Shown: positions 12,313 to 24,819, counted from the stretch's first letter. The stretch is 64,000 nucleotides of DNA from Oikopleura dioica (GCA_907165135.1 OU015569.1:12648501-12712500), one strand, 5' to 3'. A program made the numbers and translations. Notes: generated from the sequence alone by a model not told the origin.

Positions 12313-12426
12313 TGATCGAACACTTCCTTTATCGAACAGCAACGAAACTTAGGAAAAAACGAACTCACTTCCAAAATATTTACTCCCTTCTTTCTGCCTA
12401 TTTATTCAAAATGCATATTTATTCGA

Positions 12427-12432
12427 AATAAA
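12427..12432 (+). promoter_or_regulatory. Probable poly(A) signal of GINS1
   Basis: AATAAA lies 115 bp beyond the GINS1 stop codon on the same strand. Confidence 0.5.
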
Positions 12433-13427
12433 AGCTGAATTTGATTCGCCCGCGTTTTCGGCCGCTTCAAGTGGAAGAGCAGAAATGCATGAATAACTAT
12501 CGCTCATTATCATAAGCACCCTCTTTTCGAAATTTAGGCCTTCTTTCCAAGTTTGCTTCTATTAGGTCAACCAGTTTTGAAACCCCTCGTTTTCAGAACA
12601 ATCAAGGCCACCAACGCAGTTATTACTAATGTCTGGGCTACGCAACCTCTGTAGAAAGCCTGAGTCAGATATTTGACAAAGCTTCAATGAAGCCGCGCAG
12701 CGGCTTTTCTAAAAACGAAGCCGCAAAGCGGCTTCGCCAGAATTACCATCTATTTTGAAGATTTAGGTTATTCAGACGAAGTTCAGAAAATTGGAAGTGG
12801 TTTTTTGGATAACCAATAAAATTGCTGTATTTGGCCTATCGGCCAATTGAAACCCAGATCCCGAAAAATCACTTCCTTTTAAGTCTGCCCGAAAAATCAA
12901 GTTCTGTCAAGTGGGTCACGTTTTGACAGTGGGCTTTTTTTCGGCTCGAAATTTAGACTTGCCAGGCCCTTAGTTAGCGGCAGACAGAAAGAACTGTAGA
13001 AATAGCGGTTCTTCAGTAATGATGATTGAGAATTAATGCTGCAAGTGAAGCTGTCATTTTTATTTTGAATTACAATACTAATTTGGGGTCAGCGATTTCG
13101 ACGGAGGCGCATTTCGCGCGAATCTGATTTCGGGGAGCTAAGAAAACCAAAACAATTTCGATGATGAGAGGAATGGCATTCTTCGTTGAGTCACTGGAAC
13201 TCGCACAGAAGAAAACAATCCCTTTCAAACAGTCATCAGAAAATAACTTTCTTGAGCGTCTTTTTTTTTGACGTTCGGAATTGCGCGAAAATGCTCCATT
13301 CTAAATGCCCAGAATTCGAACTAGTCATTCGCTGCCAGCCCGCTTACGTTCTTTTTAGCGACTCTTGAATTCTTTCAATTTTTCTTTTTTTTTAGTAGAA
13401 ATAAAGAACGAGAATGATTGACGCTGT

Positions 13428-13612
13428 GCTCGGCAAGCTCTGTTGAAAACCTGCGTCAGGGTTTGAAAGATCTCCAAGAAAAAGCCGCCTTGCTGCTTTT
13501 TTTTAATGAAGCCGCAGAGCGGCTTCGCCTGAACTTGAAAAGAAATTGAAAAGGAAATTTTGCGGCTTCGTTTTTAAATAAGCCGCTACGCTGGTTTGCC
13601 GAGCTCAGGATT
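13428..13612. repeat. Palindromic MITE, long form with GAAGCCGC hairpins
   Basis: The ends are CTGTGCTCGGCAAGC and GTTTGCCGAGCTCAG. The interior has nested hairpins such as GAAGCCGCAGAGCGGCTTCG. GATTGA occurs on both sides as a remnant target duplication. Confidence 0.75.
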
Positions 13613-15188
13613 GAAATCATCGACTTCAAAAGTGATGGTAGATCTTGGTGAAACGGGCAAATTTGAGTGTTGTGAAACAGCATGAAAATGGGGTCAATAA
13701 AACGACTTGACGGGCCAAACACTCAAATTATTTTATTTGAGCTGGGCAACTTTGTTGTCCTCGATTTTTGGAAATAAGATGGCATCGCACGCACCGATAA
13801 TGTGCGAAAAATTATAAAATGACTTAACTGCTGATTAGTTTTGTATTGCCAACTCCAGATTTTCCGAAATAAAGAGTTAATGAATAATAAGTTATTATTA
13901 ATAACATAGATAAGCAGCCAACTTGCAAGGTGAATATTTAGCTGTGCTGTTTATTTCCGTCTTCTGGTAAGAAACATTCCGGAATTTCATTTTGACGGAA
14001 ACAAGGTCAAGTTTGGAATAAGTCTCCTCGATATGCAAGTTGCGTTACGCCCTGCTTTTCCATAATTTATCTTTTGAGCTCTCTGGTTTAAATTTTCGAA
14101 TTAAGATTCAGCATAATTGTCAAATAGAAAGGAAAAACTGAAATCTTCAAAAAATATTTGATCGATCAAATAATCCGCCAAAGACTTTTGTTATTTTTTT
14201 ATTGAGGCAGGGCAAATTAGCTGACCAAATTGGCAGCCTCGTTTTGAGCATATAAAAAGAAGTATCGCGGGGGTTCGGAGAAGAAATGAAAAATGAAATC
14301 GAAAAATTTAAGCTCAGGTGCTTCAATGTCATTATGAATTCAATGAAAATTCATATGCTAGAGAAATCAACGAAAAATATAAAATGAAAGTCAAAAATAT
14401 AAGCCCAGTTTACGTATGTTCTCCACTTCAAGCAATGGTTCTCAATAAAAATGATAAAATGAAATCCACAGTCGTTGTTCTTCGCCCAGTTTACTTCATT
14501 TTCCCTGCAAAACCTTATTTTTAAAAATAAATGCTTTACCAAGGAAATAAAACTTTCAACTTTTTTTTTTCAAAAATTACGGTGTCTCTTTGTTAGCTTT
14601 TAAATTGTCAAGATTGGCAAAATCGCTTCCGCAAGTTTAGAAAATTCAGAAAATTCGAAAAAAGACGAATGGAACGGATTCCTTCTCTAATTCAGTCGGG
14701 CTGACCACATGATGCATTCGGGAAGAAGCGATTTACAAAGAGTTAACATGATCGTTATGCGTAAATGGCGGCTAAGGAGGGTTACGTGTAAAGGAGCGTC
14801 CCAGCGCTGCTCCAGCAGGGCGCCAATTTGGATCGCTGATAAAATCCGCGTATTTTATCAAGCTCCACTGTTCGACTCAACTTTCCAGAATCGCGCGCTC
14901 AGGAATCCCAAAATCGCCAAAATGACGGAATGAAGAATCATTCCCCCACATTACCGAATTCTCTCTTCAAAGTAGCAGGAGAAGTTACCTTATCGCCTTT
15001 TGCATAAGCTGCTTGAAAGAATTTTCGATTTATCAAAACCTGTTTTGTCGTTTCTCCTCCGTCTTGGCTTTGGATGTTTTTAAGGACCCCCCGTCAGCTT
15101 TTTTCAAAAATTCATATTTCGGAATTTAAAAATTTTGACCCGGGAAAAGGATTCTACGGGTAAAAAAACGATTTGGGGCTTTATTTTT

Positions 15189-15345
15189 GGGAGGTGCCTG
15201 TAATCGACAAAAAATTTCGACAAATTTTGCGTGGAAATTTTCAAGCAATCAGAAGCCTGGATTCGGCAAAGCGGCCAATCAGCAGCCGAGTAGCGGCTCA
15301 CGCAAAATTTGTCGAAATTTTTTTGTCGGTTCCAGACACCATCCC
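15189..15345. repeat. GACAAATTTTGCGT-type MITE, copy 1
   Basis: Inverted ends are GGAGGTGCCTGTAATCGAC and GTCGGTTCCAGACACC, with AATTTCGACAAATTTTGCGT and its complement next inside. The middle contains two CCAATCAG-type motifs (GCAATCAGAAGCC, GGCCAATCAGCAG). Better copies lie at 52693-52850 and 62634-62798. Confidence 0.75.
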
Positions 15346-15798
15346 TTATTTTTGGGGGTCTATCTCGACTCCTTCACCCCCAAAATCGCATTTGAAAATT
15401 GGACATTTTGCCGTAAATTGACAAATTTGCCCTAATTTTGCCAAAAATATTGAATTTTCTTGGTCAAAAATTCCTCTTACCAAGTTTATGAATAAAAGTA
15501 AAAATAATCTTTAAAAAAAATAAAAATACTAAATATTGCATAGTATGTTTACCTGAGTACAAAAAACACGGTCGACCCTCGAAGTCCTTTTCTAACTTTA
15601 AAATAAGTGCGAAAAATCATCTTTTCTCAGAGAAAAAAATTGTAAAAAGCAAAATAAAATCGATTCTCGTTCTTTTTCACTTTGCAGGAAAACTTTCTAG
15701 ATATAATTTTTAAAGACCATAACTCGTTTTTAATATAAGCCGAATATAAATTTTCTATTTTTCACTGATGGTTGGTAATCATTAATTAAGCTTTTCAT

Positions 15799-16035
15799 TT
15801 AGTTTAAAAATTTGTTCTCGAATAAAGTACCCATATCATCTAATACAAAAAAAACACGACAATCGCTGCTCGCCCAAGATGCAGCACTGGTCATCGCGGC
15901 TCTTCCTTGTCCGTCTTCGCAGATGAGTGGACAGCCAGAGTCACCGTTGCAAGCAGAAACTCGGCCACTGTAACCAACACAGAGGGTCAAAGAATCTACC
16001 AGAAGAGAGTATTGGCCGCACTTTTTTTGAGCTCA
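15799..16035 (-). pseudogene. Trypsin-like serine protease fragment
   Basis: The minus-strand frame reads LCVGYSGRVSACNGDSGCPL, matching the region around the catalytic serine of S1 proteases (C-x-GY ... C-x-GDSGGPL). The usual second glycine of GDSGG is cysteine here. Downstream the frame continues for about 40 residues (AMTSAASWASSDC) and stops. No exon with the histidine or aspartate of the triad is visible in the neighbourhood, and half a MITE (16072-16112) abuts the 5' side. It is most likely a decayed or orphan final exon. An intact gene with distant exons cannot be excluded. Confidence 0.55.
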
Positions 16036-16504
16036 TAGACTATTTCGAAGGCGCAAGCCTTTGCTCGGCAACTTCGAGTCGATCCTGACTCAGGTTTTCT
16101 TCACAGGTTCCCGAATAAAGAGCCGAATTGCGAGCACAGAATGAAGTTCTTCTCGTGCAAATTTTGAATAATGACTTGGTTCTTAAAAATAGGGAGAAAT
16201 GTGCATTTACGGGATTTATTCGAAGCGATGAATTTTGCATGCCAAGTTTAGAATAACAGTTATTATTGTCATGTTCGAACGTCTTCCGAGCCTCATTCGA
16301 CATGACCAAATGACGTTGTGGCGATTCATAATTCGCGAAATGATGGAACATATCAATACTAATAACAACTCCAAACTTGACATATTTAATTCCTCAGTTT
16401 GTTTTGAGAAACATCGAAAGGCAAAATCCAACAATGAAAATACGGGGCCCTTTTTCGGGAACGGACGGTGCCGGTACCGATCCGGTTTTTGGTACCTTCT
16501 TTAG

Positions 16505-16613
16505 TAAAATTTAAGGGTGTCACTTTCTTAGAACGGTGAGTGACATGTCTACCAGACAAATCAGCTTGAACCCCAACCTTAATGATTTTGTTTCCAAAGA
16601 TAACAGAGTGACA
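16505..16613. repeat. TAAGGGTGTCAC-type miniature element
   Basis: The ends are TTAAGGGTGTCACTTTC and ATAACAGAGTGACACCCTTAT in inverted orientation, about 110 bp apart. Confidence 0.6.
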
Positions 16614-17324
16614 CCCTTATTTCCAGTCCTATCGAAGAAAATAAGAATACAGTTTAAAAACGGCTTTTGAATAAGTTCGCTAGAAAAGCTTTCCGAATTC
16701 GAAAGTTCGTAAATATTTGGCCCAGACGTGGCGATAAGTGTTTAACTCGCCGCTTTGTGATAATTATTTTCAAAGGTGTTTCAGTGGAAAAATTAAACAA
16801 ACATAGCGGAAAAATTGAGTCTCCTTTTTCTCGCCGCCAGGGTCACCTGTTTCAAGTGACGATTTCGCCCCTTTTCCGACCGCGAAAATCCAACAAGCAA
16901 AACGTTCCATCCAAAACACACACTTTTCTTCGCGGATTTATCGAAATTTATAAAACTGCGACTGACGCAGCGAAATTTCCAGTTCCATCTTCGCGGCTAA
17001 GCGCGCGCGCATGTTTACGCCAACTCGTGTTTTTTCACTCGAAATTCTTAATTTTCCGATTAGACTGTATTCCAAGCACGTTTTTATTTATTAGCGGTTC
17101 ACGCGAATCTTTATTTACTGTCTTTCAGCCAGTAACACATTATGTTATTAGCAAGCTGTTATTTATAATAACTTTGATATTTTTCAATTGTTGAAAGATA
17201 TCATCCTAATCGAAATTGAACAATTTAAGAATTAGGGGGTTCGTTTTGGCAACAATTTAAGATATGAAAATTAAATCAACTATTATAGGTGGGCCCTATA
17301 GTAGTTTTTAAGGGGAGGGGGGTT

Positions 17325-17586
17325 AGGAAAGCCTGAGTCAGGTTTTGAAAAAGCTCAAATGAAAAGCCGCGCAGCGGCTTTTACAAAAAAATAGTCGCAA
17401 AGTATCTAATAGATACTATACTTATAGATACTATACTAATAGATACTATCTAAAATTACAAAATTAAAATGACTATTCTGGAGAAGCCGCTTTGCGGGTT
17501 CGTTTTTGTAAAAGCCACTCTGCGGTTTTTCATTTAAGCTTTTTTAGGACCCTGACTCAGGTTTTCCACACAGGTTGCCGAGCTCA
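17325..17586. repeat. Palindromic MITE, longest copy
   Basis: The arms carry GAGTCAGG and CTGACTCAGG. The interior holds AAAGCCGCGCAGCGGCTTTT, a small tandem of TAATAGATACTATACT and the complementary arm. The left outermost end is truncated at GGTTAGGAAAGCCTGAG. Confidence 0.75.
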
Positions 17587-18044
17587 GATTCTCGATTTAA
17601 AATTTCGAAGTCCTTCTTTTTCTTTTCTTTTTGGTTTTGGTTTTTGTTGAGTTGGAGGGGCTCTTCTTGCTGGAGTGTTTTTGTTCCTGCAAAGAAGTGA
17701 GCTGTGAGTGAATCAAAGCGGAGGAGGAACTGGCGAAGACGACCCTTGAAGAAGAGAAGAGGAGCTCGTTCCTCGAAGCAGAAGAGACGAGCGAACGTGG
17801 ACGCGGTCGAACGCAATGTAAACTCGTTACTCGTTCTGAGCTGACTAATTCCGCTAATCCCAATCCCCTTTCTCGCGCCAGACCAGCCCTTGTCTATGCA
17901 TAATTCTAGCACATGTTGCATTGCAAATTTGCTTTTTACGAGCAATTTGATAACCAGATTCGAGTGTTGCAGCTTCTCGCTCTAGCTACTAGATTTCACG
18001 AATAATTTATGGCAGCGATTGGGTTTTTGAAAGAAGGTTAGGAA

Positions 18045-18160
18045 CAGGGCTCGGCAACCTGTGTTGAAAACCTGAGTCAGGTTTCGAAGTAGCGTAGCGG
18101 CTCTTTATTCAAGCTTTTCAAAGCCTGACTCAGGTTTTCTACACAGGTTGCCGAGCCCAG
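18045..18160. repeat. Palindromic MITE with 8-bp target duplication
   Basis: The ends are CAGGGCTCGGCAACC and GGTTGCCGAGCCCAG. Flanks are GTTAGGAA on the left and GTTGGGAA on the right, an 8-bp duplication with one mismatch. Confidence 0.85.
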
Positions 18161-18967
18161 GTTGGGAAATCACGAATAGTGTTTTTCAAGAATTTTTGGT
18201 GGTGACACCCTTATTGCATAGTATTCTGCAATTATTGCAATTTGTCCGCTATTCTCAAATCGAAATTTCTATTATTTTACTTTGCAAATTAGATGGCTGT
18301 GAAATGTAAAAAGCATCTGATTTACAGAATGCTGCATTTTCAAAGCTGGCATTTTCGAGAAGAATCTAAAACGATAATTCCTCGCAAATTCAAGTACGAC
18401 TGTTAGATATTTGAAAAATCAGCCAAAATCAGCTAGAATTTGAAGCTGAGCTCAACAACTTGCATGGTAAACCTGAGGCAGGGCTAGAAAGATCTTATGA
18501 CTTGATTTTTTAGAAAGTATAGAATTTCTATTCTAGCGCTGAAAAGAGTTAAAAAAAGTCTTGATTGGAATAACAGAGTACACCCTTAAAAATAGAAGCC
18601 TTCAAAATACATATTACATTGCGTAGCATTGTCTACTAGACATTTGAATTCAAGATGTTTTGGGTCACTTGGGACTCCTTTTCTAAATCATAAATTAGCT
18701 GTTTTTACATTTCAAGAAAGTCGGCCAGACAAATCGCGAAAAAGAGTAGATTCTTGTGATTCCTCGCAAATTCAAGTCGGCGAGTTCTATTTCAGTTATG
18801 AAACTGTCAATAATGTTAGAGAGCCTTGTCTGTTCGCCACTTTTATTCAACGAATCAGATGATGAAAATGGCTCCATGGTCCTTGTATAAAATGGGTTAA
18901 CTCACGTGTACGCCTGAGCTATACTCGTGCGGCAAGGAGTTAAACTTTCTAGAGATGGGAGATCAAG

Positions 18968-19072
18968 GCCAAGCTACCTGTGCAGAAAACCTGACTCAGG
19001 ATTTGAAAGGGCCCATAGCGGCTCTTTGTGCTTTCAAGTCCTGACTCAGGTTTTCTACGCAGGTTTGCGGAA
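18968..19072. repeat. Palindromic MITE copy
   Basis: The arms read CTACCTGTGCAGAAAACC and GGTTTTCTACGCAGG around a short spacer that includes GCCCATAGCGGCTC. Confidence 0.75.
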
Positions 19073-19089
19073 CCCATTCAATGATGCGC

Positions 19090-19420
19090 GAAAGGAAAGA
19101 ACTCTGGTAGCTTGAGTTGTACATTCTTTAGAATGTTCTAAGGCGGCGACTTCCTTAGTTGGCTGGCATTTTTGGCAGATCGCGCCAATTTCCAGAAAAG
19201 TGTCTTGGAGTGCTGAGCCATTCTTGCGGCATTGTTCGATTGGACGGGCTGATCTGGAATCGCAGAAAATACAACGGAATTGAGCCTGAGTAAGGCCGGA
19301 TAACACGGCCAGCCTAACGTGGTGGCGGGCCGCCGTCTCAACCCTGTTTTTAATCTTAATTACTTTCGAATTATTCGAATTCATTTCGCAACGTAGAACT
19401 CTGTAATTGGCCCAATACAT
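19090..19420 (-). CDS. Possible cysteine-rich protein, doubtful
   Basis: The frame begins MYWANYRVLRCEMNSNN and contains a zinc-finger-like spacing of cysteines, FRCIFCDSRSARP then ICQKCQPTKE and SKEC. I do not recognise it, no splice sites support it, and its 3' end runs into MITE sequence. It could be a real small gene, a transposon-derived domain or chance. Confidence 0.25.
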
Positions 19421-19643
19421 GATGTTTAAAGTGAAATTGTGGACATTACTGTAACCTCTGTTGTTGCATCAAATAAAAAAAGGCTCTTTTTTGAAAGCTC
19501 TGACTCAACCCTGAATCAGGTTTTCTATCTACGTTCTCTGGTGTTTTCAAGGTGACACCCTTAATTTTTTTGGTCAATAGGAAGCTTCATTCGTCGTTTA
19601 CTTCCTTCTCGATTTGACTTCTGCTTTGACGAAAATTTCGAAT

Positions 19644-19835
19644 CTGGGCTCGGCAACCTGTGTAGAAAACCTGAGTCAGGTTCTAAAGAGTTAAAACGAA
19701 AAACTGCGAAGCGGCTTTTTTTTAAACAAAGCCTCGAAGCGGCTTCGCAATGTAACCATCTTTATCTATTGTTAAATTCATACGGCCTGACTGAAGAACC
19801 TGACTCAGGTCTTCTACACAGGTTGTCGAGCGTAG
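19644..19835. repeat. Palindromic MITE with near-perfect 8-bp duplication
   Basis: The ends are CTGGGCTCGGCAACC and GGTTGTCGAGCGTAG. Flanks are TTTCGAAT and TTTCAAAT, an 8-bp duplication with one mismatch. Confidence 0.85.
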
Positions 19836-20522
19836 TTTCAAATTTCTAGCATAAATCCGTGCGAAGATAGCAGATTCACGTGAACGCTGGACAAATCAAT
19901 TGGCAACGTAGGACGGCAAACTTGAATGTCAAAACTGCGGCCGGATTTAGCCTAGAAATGCCACAGCGTCTATCTTCTCCTGGGTCACACCTGTCAACTT
20001 GCGATAACTTCCAAAGAAAACGCGCAGCCGATCGATCAAATTTTCAATTTGAACTTTGCGACTTTTCAGTTTTGAAAATTTCAAATTGAGGATTTGATTG
20101 GAGCAGCGTTCAACTGGCAGCGAGACGACTGTGGGTTCGGCTAATCTGCCAGTAAGAATGCCGCCGATAGAAAAGCGGAGAAACGTGATAAATACGGTTC
20201 TGTGGTTGTTGTTTGGGCGCGTAAGAGGGGTTCTCACCCACTTAATAATCACGATTTATGATCATCATGAGTCGGCGCACAGACGCTCAATTTATGAATT
20301 TATGAATGTGCCCGGTCGCAGCTGTGCTTGTTAATTTATCCAACTTAGATCGTCATAAAAAGGCGACTGTAAATAATCGATCGTCAAATTTTTTTTTCAA
20401 GCAAGAAACGAAGCAGAAATTTTACACAGGTTCCCGAGCCTAGCCATTAGCACATCCTACAAATTGCGGGCTACAATTCCTTAGCTTACTACTCATCTAC
20501 ATACAAGACTCAACGACCAGTA

Positions 20523-20638
20523 CTCGGCAAAATGTGTAAGGAACCTGAGTCAGGGTCTGAGAGAGCTTCCTTGAAAATCCGCGTAGATTATCTTTTCAGA
20601 CCCTGACTCAGTTTTTTTCACATATTGCCGAGCCCAGT
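20523..20638. repeat. Palindromic MITE copy
   Basis: The left arm is CTCGGCAAAATGTGTAAGG and the right arm CACATATTGCCGAGCCCAG. Spacer motifs match the family, and no clear target duplication remains. Confidence 0.75.
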
Positions 20639-21579
20639 CGGACCAAGACTACCTTACTGATCATTTCCAAATACAAACGAAATAACGACCGTGAAAAATT
20701 GATTTTATTTAGGAACAATATCAGGAGCATCCACACTGGATGGTCTAAGTCAAGACTTTCCGCCGATCTCTTGTTCAATTTCTACTATTCTTCCCTTTTT
20801 TCGGAGACGAACGAGTCACTTTAGCAGTCGAGTTTGTCGACTGCAGGTTGAATGCGACTCTGTTTCCAGATTCAAATCAGTCTGGTCAGAGCTCTGAAGA
20901 AATTTTCAACAATCGCTGGTTTCTGAAGAATCTTACCTTTTTACGGGTGGCTTCGGACTGTCGAAGTTCGACGAACTGACTTTTGAGCTTCTTTAGGCCC
21001 GAGGTCAACAGAAGTTCTAGAGATTTGCGAAAGAGGCTGGTTGCATTACCTGAGTCAGGTTTTCCACACAGCACGGCGGAACTGGCAGGAACTGGCAGTT
21101 TTAGTTAAAAACAAAGAAAGATAGTGAATCCTGAGATTTGTATTCCGCCCGTGCCGAATTTTCAAATTTAATTCTTTTCAATTCGATTAAGCTTCAGAAG
21201 CTTCGAGCGCTGCTCTCATTCAAAAGTCGACATTTTCTTAAGATAACGCGAACTTTGCTCGGCAAACTGTGTAGAAAACCTTAGTCAGGCTTAATTTGCA
21301 TTTTCATTTTCAGTGAACGGAAAAAAGGAAGTTTTCTTTCGCTTATTTTCGGCTGATAAGACAATCTTGGATCAACAGCAACGGCAACTCTATATTTCAA
21401 GTGATAAAAATCGAAAAACAAGCATTTTTCTAGCGAAGCAATTTTCCAATTTTTTTGTTTAGAGGAACTGGCGCCGCTGTCTTTTGAAAGTCTCATTAAT
21501 ATTTTTTGATGAGAGATCGAGTCGTGTATTTTTAGAGCGAAAGAAATCTAATGAGCGCGGGCTAGCCGGCGCCTAAGCT

Positions 21580-21587
21580 GTTTTATG
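21580..21587 (+). repeat. Left target-site duplication of the hAT element
   Basis: GTTTTATG is repeated exactly at 27221-27228 on the other side of the element. Confidence 0.95.
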
Positions 21588-21591
21588 CAGG

Positions 21592-21735
21592 GTTCCAATT
21601 TTTCTCAAAAAATATTTGAGCGGAGCGAGCGGCTGAGCGGTCTACCAAAAAAAATTGTTGAGCTGAGCGAGCGGCTGAGCGGACGGCCGAAAAAAAAATT
21701 TGAGCGAGCGAGCGGACTTTGAGCGGAATTTTTTT
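21592..21735. repeat. Left subterminal GAGCG array
   Basis: Clustered GAGCGGAGCGAGCGGCTGAG-type units separated by A/T runs sit directly inside the left inverted repeat. Such arrays are where hAT transposases usually bind (inference). Confidence 0.7.
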
Positions 21736-21786
21736 AATGAAAAAAAAAATATTTTTTTGCGTTCTTTAATAATATTTCAAAAGAGT

Positions 21787-24319
21787 TTATTCTTCTAGTT
21801 TAATATTATTTTTCTGGCAGTACTGAAGAATGGCAGTTTTGAATATTTTTGCATCCTTGAACTGACGTAAGAGCAGAATCGTCTCGTTTTTCATTCGATT
21901 TCGACATGGATCCATCGTATCACGCGTTGTTTCAGAGAACTCTCTTTCAAGATCGCATGATGAGCCAGGTACATTTATAATCTTGAATCAAAGAAAAATT
22001 AGGGTTTGACTCAGTTTAAAACCTGGAGGGCGACTTTCGAAAGACGAGGAAATCGGATGCTCATCGATTTCCAGAACGCCGTCAATTTTTTGTGAATAAA
22101 ATGTGGCGATTTTTCTTCGATACGATCGGTGATTTCTTCCCATTCTTCTACGGCGATTTGACCTTCGTATCTTGAAAATTCTGCCTCAAGAGAATCATCA
22201 ACTTTTAACTTTGATGTTGAATTTGTAATGATTTTAAAATCATTATTTGGGTTCAGCTGCGGGGGTTGTTTTCGGGTTGATTCTGCCTTGTTTTTATCGG
22301 TTTGAGTATATTTTTCTAGTTCTTTGTCAATATACCAGATGAAATCTATAAGAAATGACTCAATGAATTAAGTACAAAAAAAAAACCTTTGGCTTTTTTC
22401 ATAAAAGAAGATGTCTTATCTTCGATTAATTTGATATTTCTTCCGTAGACTTGTTCGTCGGCCTGAAGGAGCGCATTCTGGAGATGACGAAACGAGCATG
22501 TGTATTTGCTTGGAGTGAGGTAGAGACATGCCAAATTTAAATCTGTGGCCCTCAGCGGCTCTTTACCATCGACCAACTTGTCGATCTGCTCGTAAAATGC
22601 ACCGAAAACCATCTTCATAAGCTTGATGAAGAGTCCAGAGCGTAGTTTCGAGTGAAATTGTTTTTGCCTAATCGATTTGAGCAATTGATGCTCTTCCATG
22701 GTTGAGTAGATGAGCATCTCTTCAAAAATCAATAGTTGATCGCAGACCTATAGTGAGTTAAGATTTTATACTCTTAAAGATTTACCTTCGAAGCAGGATC
22801 TTCGAGAGTTCTCACAAACTCCATAAGGTCTGTTGTTATTATCGATAAGCTGGTGACAAAGTCGAGATCTGGAAATGCAACTCGTCGTGGAATCAAGTAG
22901 GCGTGATCGTTGGTCGACGACGAAAGGTCCTGTAGTTTTGGCCCCCACGATACAAGAGTCTGCAAATTTTCTTGCTTCTTATTCCAGCGAATTCCGTTGT
23001 CGCGTCGTATTTGTGGATAGCCCTTCAGTAAAGATGACTTTTTCTTGATTTCTTCTTCTGTCATGTCCGTAGTGTTCGTTTTACGTTTGAACAACTCGAT
23101 CTTCTCTTCATCTGAAAGAGACTCTTTTGCAAAATAATTGTTGATCGAGGGGCAATCCTGTGGGCCGAGCTTCAGCTTCTTCTTTTCTTGGTACGTTAGT
23201 CCGTTGCGGCAATGAGAAATAAACTTGTCCACGTTGGTGGAGAGATCAGAATCTAGCCTAGCGTACAGGACGGCATTTTGTATCATTCCATCCATAGAAC
23301 GTACAGCGCTATGAGCCCCACAAATTGCTGCTTTTAGGGACACATATTCTGCCACACCTTTTTGCCCTCCATCTACAGTCACACCAATGAGTCGCTGATA
23401 CGTTTTAATTCCATATTCAGCAAGAGTTTCTTCAATTTCTGCAGCGCATGCGACGTCGGTCTTATCAGTTATTGGTGTATACTGGAGAAGATACTTGAAT
23501 CGCTGGTCTTTAGACGCGTCATAGAAGATGAGCAATGTACCAAAGGCAGAAGATTCTAAGTCACCAGTGGAAGTGCGGCCGGTATATTTGGTATCACATT
23601 CAAGCGTAACGCATCCCCGTTCGATCAGAATAGGGAGCACTTTGCTGAGAAAATCAAGCATTTCAACGTGGGACTTAAACAGCAGCGTTTTAACGTTATC
23701 ATAGGTGAGATCGAGCTGTTTTGCATCTTCTGGATGCCCACCACCGGCTGAGAAAGCGTCTCGGACAAGATTGTGGAAAGAATCACTAAATAATTTAGTG
23801 AATAGAAATATGATTAAACTATTACCTCTCCAAAAAACGAAAGGACACGTGTTGTTCAGAGCATAGGGAAACGGCAGAATTCTTGAATTTGTCTACCGCA
23901 GGCTTCAAAACTTTTCGACGCGGTTTGAAATAAGCGGCAGCTTGGTATCGTTCATTTTCTTCCCGTTCTACTTTCTTTTTGCGCGAACCTGCATCATCAG
24001 GGAGTGGAGCATGCCATCCGTTAATGTGTCTTTTGACTTAAAACAGACTTGAGTTAAATAGTTTTTTTTTCGTACCATTCGATATTTTGATCGAGTTCTG
24101 ACATCCACTCTCCTTGACACTAAAGGGATCGTTGTTATTCCGGCAAGGTCCAACGCATCTCAACCGAAATGTCCAATTGTTTTCGGAATCAAGTTCTTTT
24201 TCGAAAGAATCCGGGGCGTAGGGATGATCAACTTTGAACTCGACAAGCCAATCCGAAAATGTTTGGTTCTCGCATGGAATGAAACTTACGCCAAGCTTCC
24301 TTTTTTTAGGTCGACTCAT
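21787..24319 (-). CDS. hAT superfamily transposase, multi-exon
   Basis: This gene encodes the enzyme that cuts and reinserts the element. The frame starts MSRPKKRKLGVSFIPCENQ and continues through several exons with short GT-AG introns: about 24076-24319, 23826-24037, a long exon ending near 22784, 22388-22747, about 22020-22346 and 21787-21973. A catalytic-core-like region reads ERGCVTLECDTKYTGR and GVTVDGGQKGVAEY. The C-terminus has the hAT dimerisation signature: a tryptophan and FPRLSKVAL followed by SSCDLEREFSETT and NRMKNETILLLRQ. The last intron (GTTTTAAACTGAG to TGATTCAAG) joins ALQ to IINVPGSS in frame. The length, roughly 750 residues, suits the family. No disabling stop was seen. 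Exon borders in the middle are approximate. Confidence 0.85.
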
Positions 24320-24355
24320 TCTTAATTAATAAAAATCACAGACTTTAGGGCGATC

Positions 24356-24700
24356 TCATGGGAGCAAGGAGAAATTTTGGCAGACGATGCAGTAATACTG
24401 CTTGATTCGTGGATCGTTACTTGTCAGACTGGCTTCATGCAAAGCCCGCTTCTTCATGAGAACGGTCTGATGAAGTATTTCTCCTCGTGGGCTCAGTTCT
24501 TTCTGTTCCATTTCCCACCCTGGGTCATGCTCGATGTCCCAAACTTTCTTTGTGTAATCGAGCAGCTCATCGACAAGTCCATCGATTTCGCATATTCGTG
24601 TTTTGTCGGTTTTCCAGCGTTCCATGAGCTGAATCGACGTTTTAGCCATTTCTTGGTAAAACAGAAGAGTTTCTGTTTGTATTTCGATAGAGTCCGACAT
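24356..24700 (-). CDS. Short frame inside the hAT element
   Basis: A 114-codon frame starting MSDSIEIQTETLLFYQEMAK lies between the accessory gene and the transposase on the same strand. It is rich in charged residues and ends ...CIVCQNFSLLP. I do not recognise it. It may be an N-terminal exon of the transposase, a third element protein, or the 3' exon of another transcript. A stop codon separates it from the transposase start. Confidence 0.45.
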   Translation of the reverse strand: MSDSIEIQTETLLFYQEMAKTSIQLMERWKTDKTRICEIDGLVDELLDYTKKVWDIEHDPGWEMEQKELSPRGEILHQTVLMKKRALHEASLTSNDPRIKQYYCIVCQNFSLLP

Positions 24701-24819
24701 TCAACTGAAAAAATAAAATGATCAAATTTGTAATAAATGTTTTTTTAGGAGAGGCATAAAAGGCATTTTATTCCAATGAACGAGTTTCGCAGTGTTATAG
24801 TCACTTAATTTGGCAGTTA

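Larger units (their letters stand above)
12433..15798. other. Intergenic, no gene seen
   Basis: It contains a half MITE (about 12635-12730), a full MITE (13428-13612) and a GACAAATTTTGCGT-type element (15189-15345). Open frames at 13456-13722, 14147-14542 and 15104-15435 overlap repeats or lack recognisable features. Confidence 0.5.
16036..19054. other. Intergenic, repeats only
   Basis: It holds a half MITE (16072-16112), an inverted TAAGGGTGTCAC element (16505-16613) and MITE copies at 17325-17586, 18045-18160 and 18968-19072. The frame at 16667-17194 is long (175 codons) but shows no recognisable protein feature. Confidence 0.5.
19421..21579. other. Intergenic, repeats only
   Basis: It contains a half MITE (19500-19530), full copies at 19644-19835 and 20523-20638, and halves near 20415, 21040 and 21256. 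I find no supported gene before the transposon target site at 21580. Confidence 0.5.

Noticed and set aside
16667-17194. Long plus-strand frame of 175 codons.
   Set aside because: No family motif, no splice support and a composition like chance translation of AT-rich DNA.
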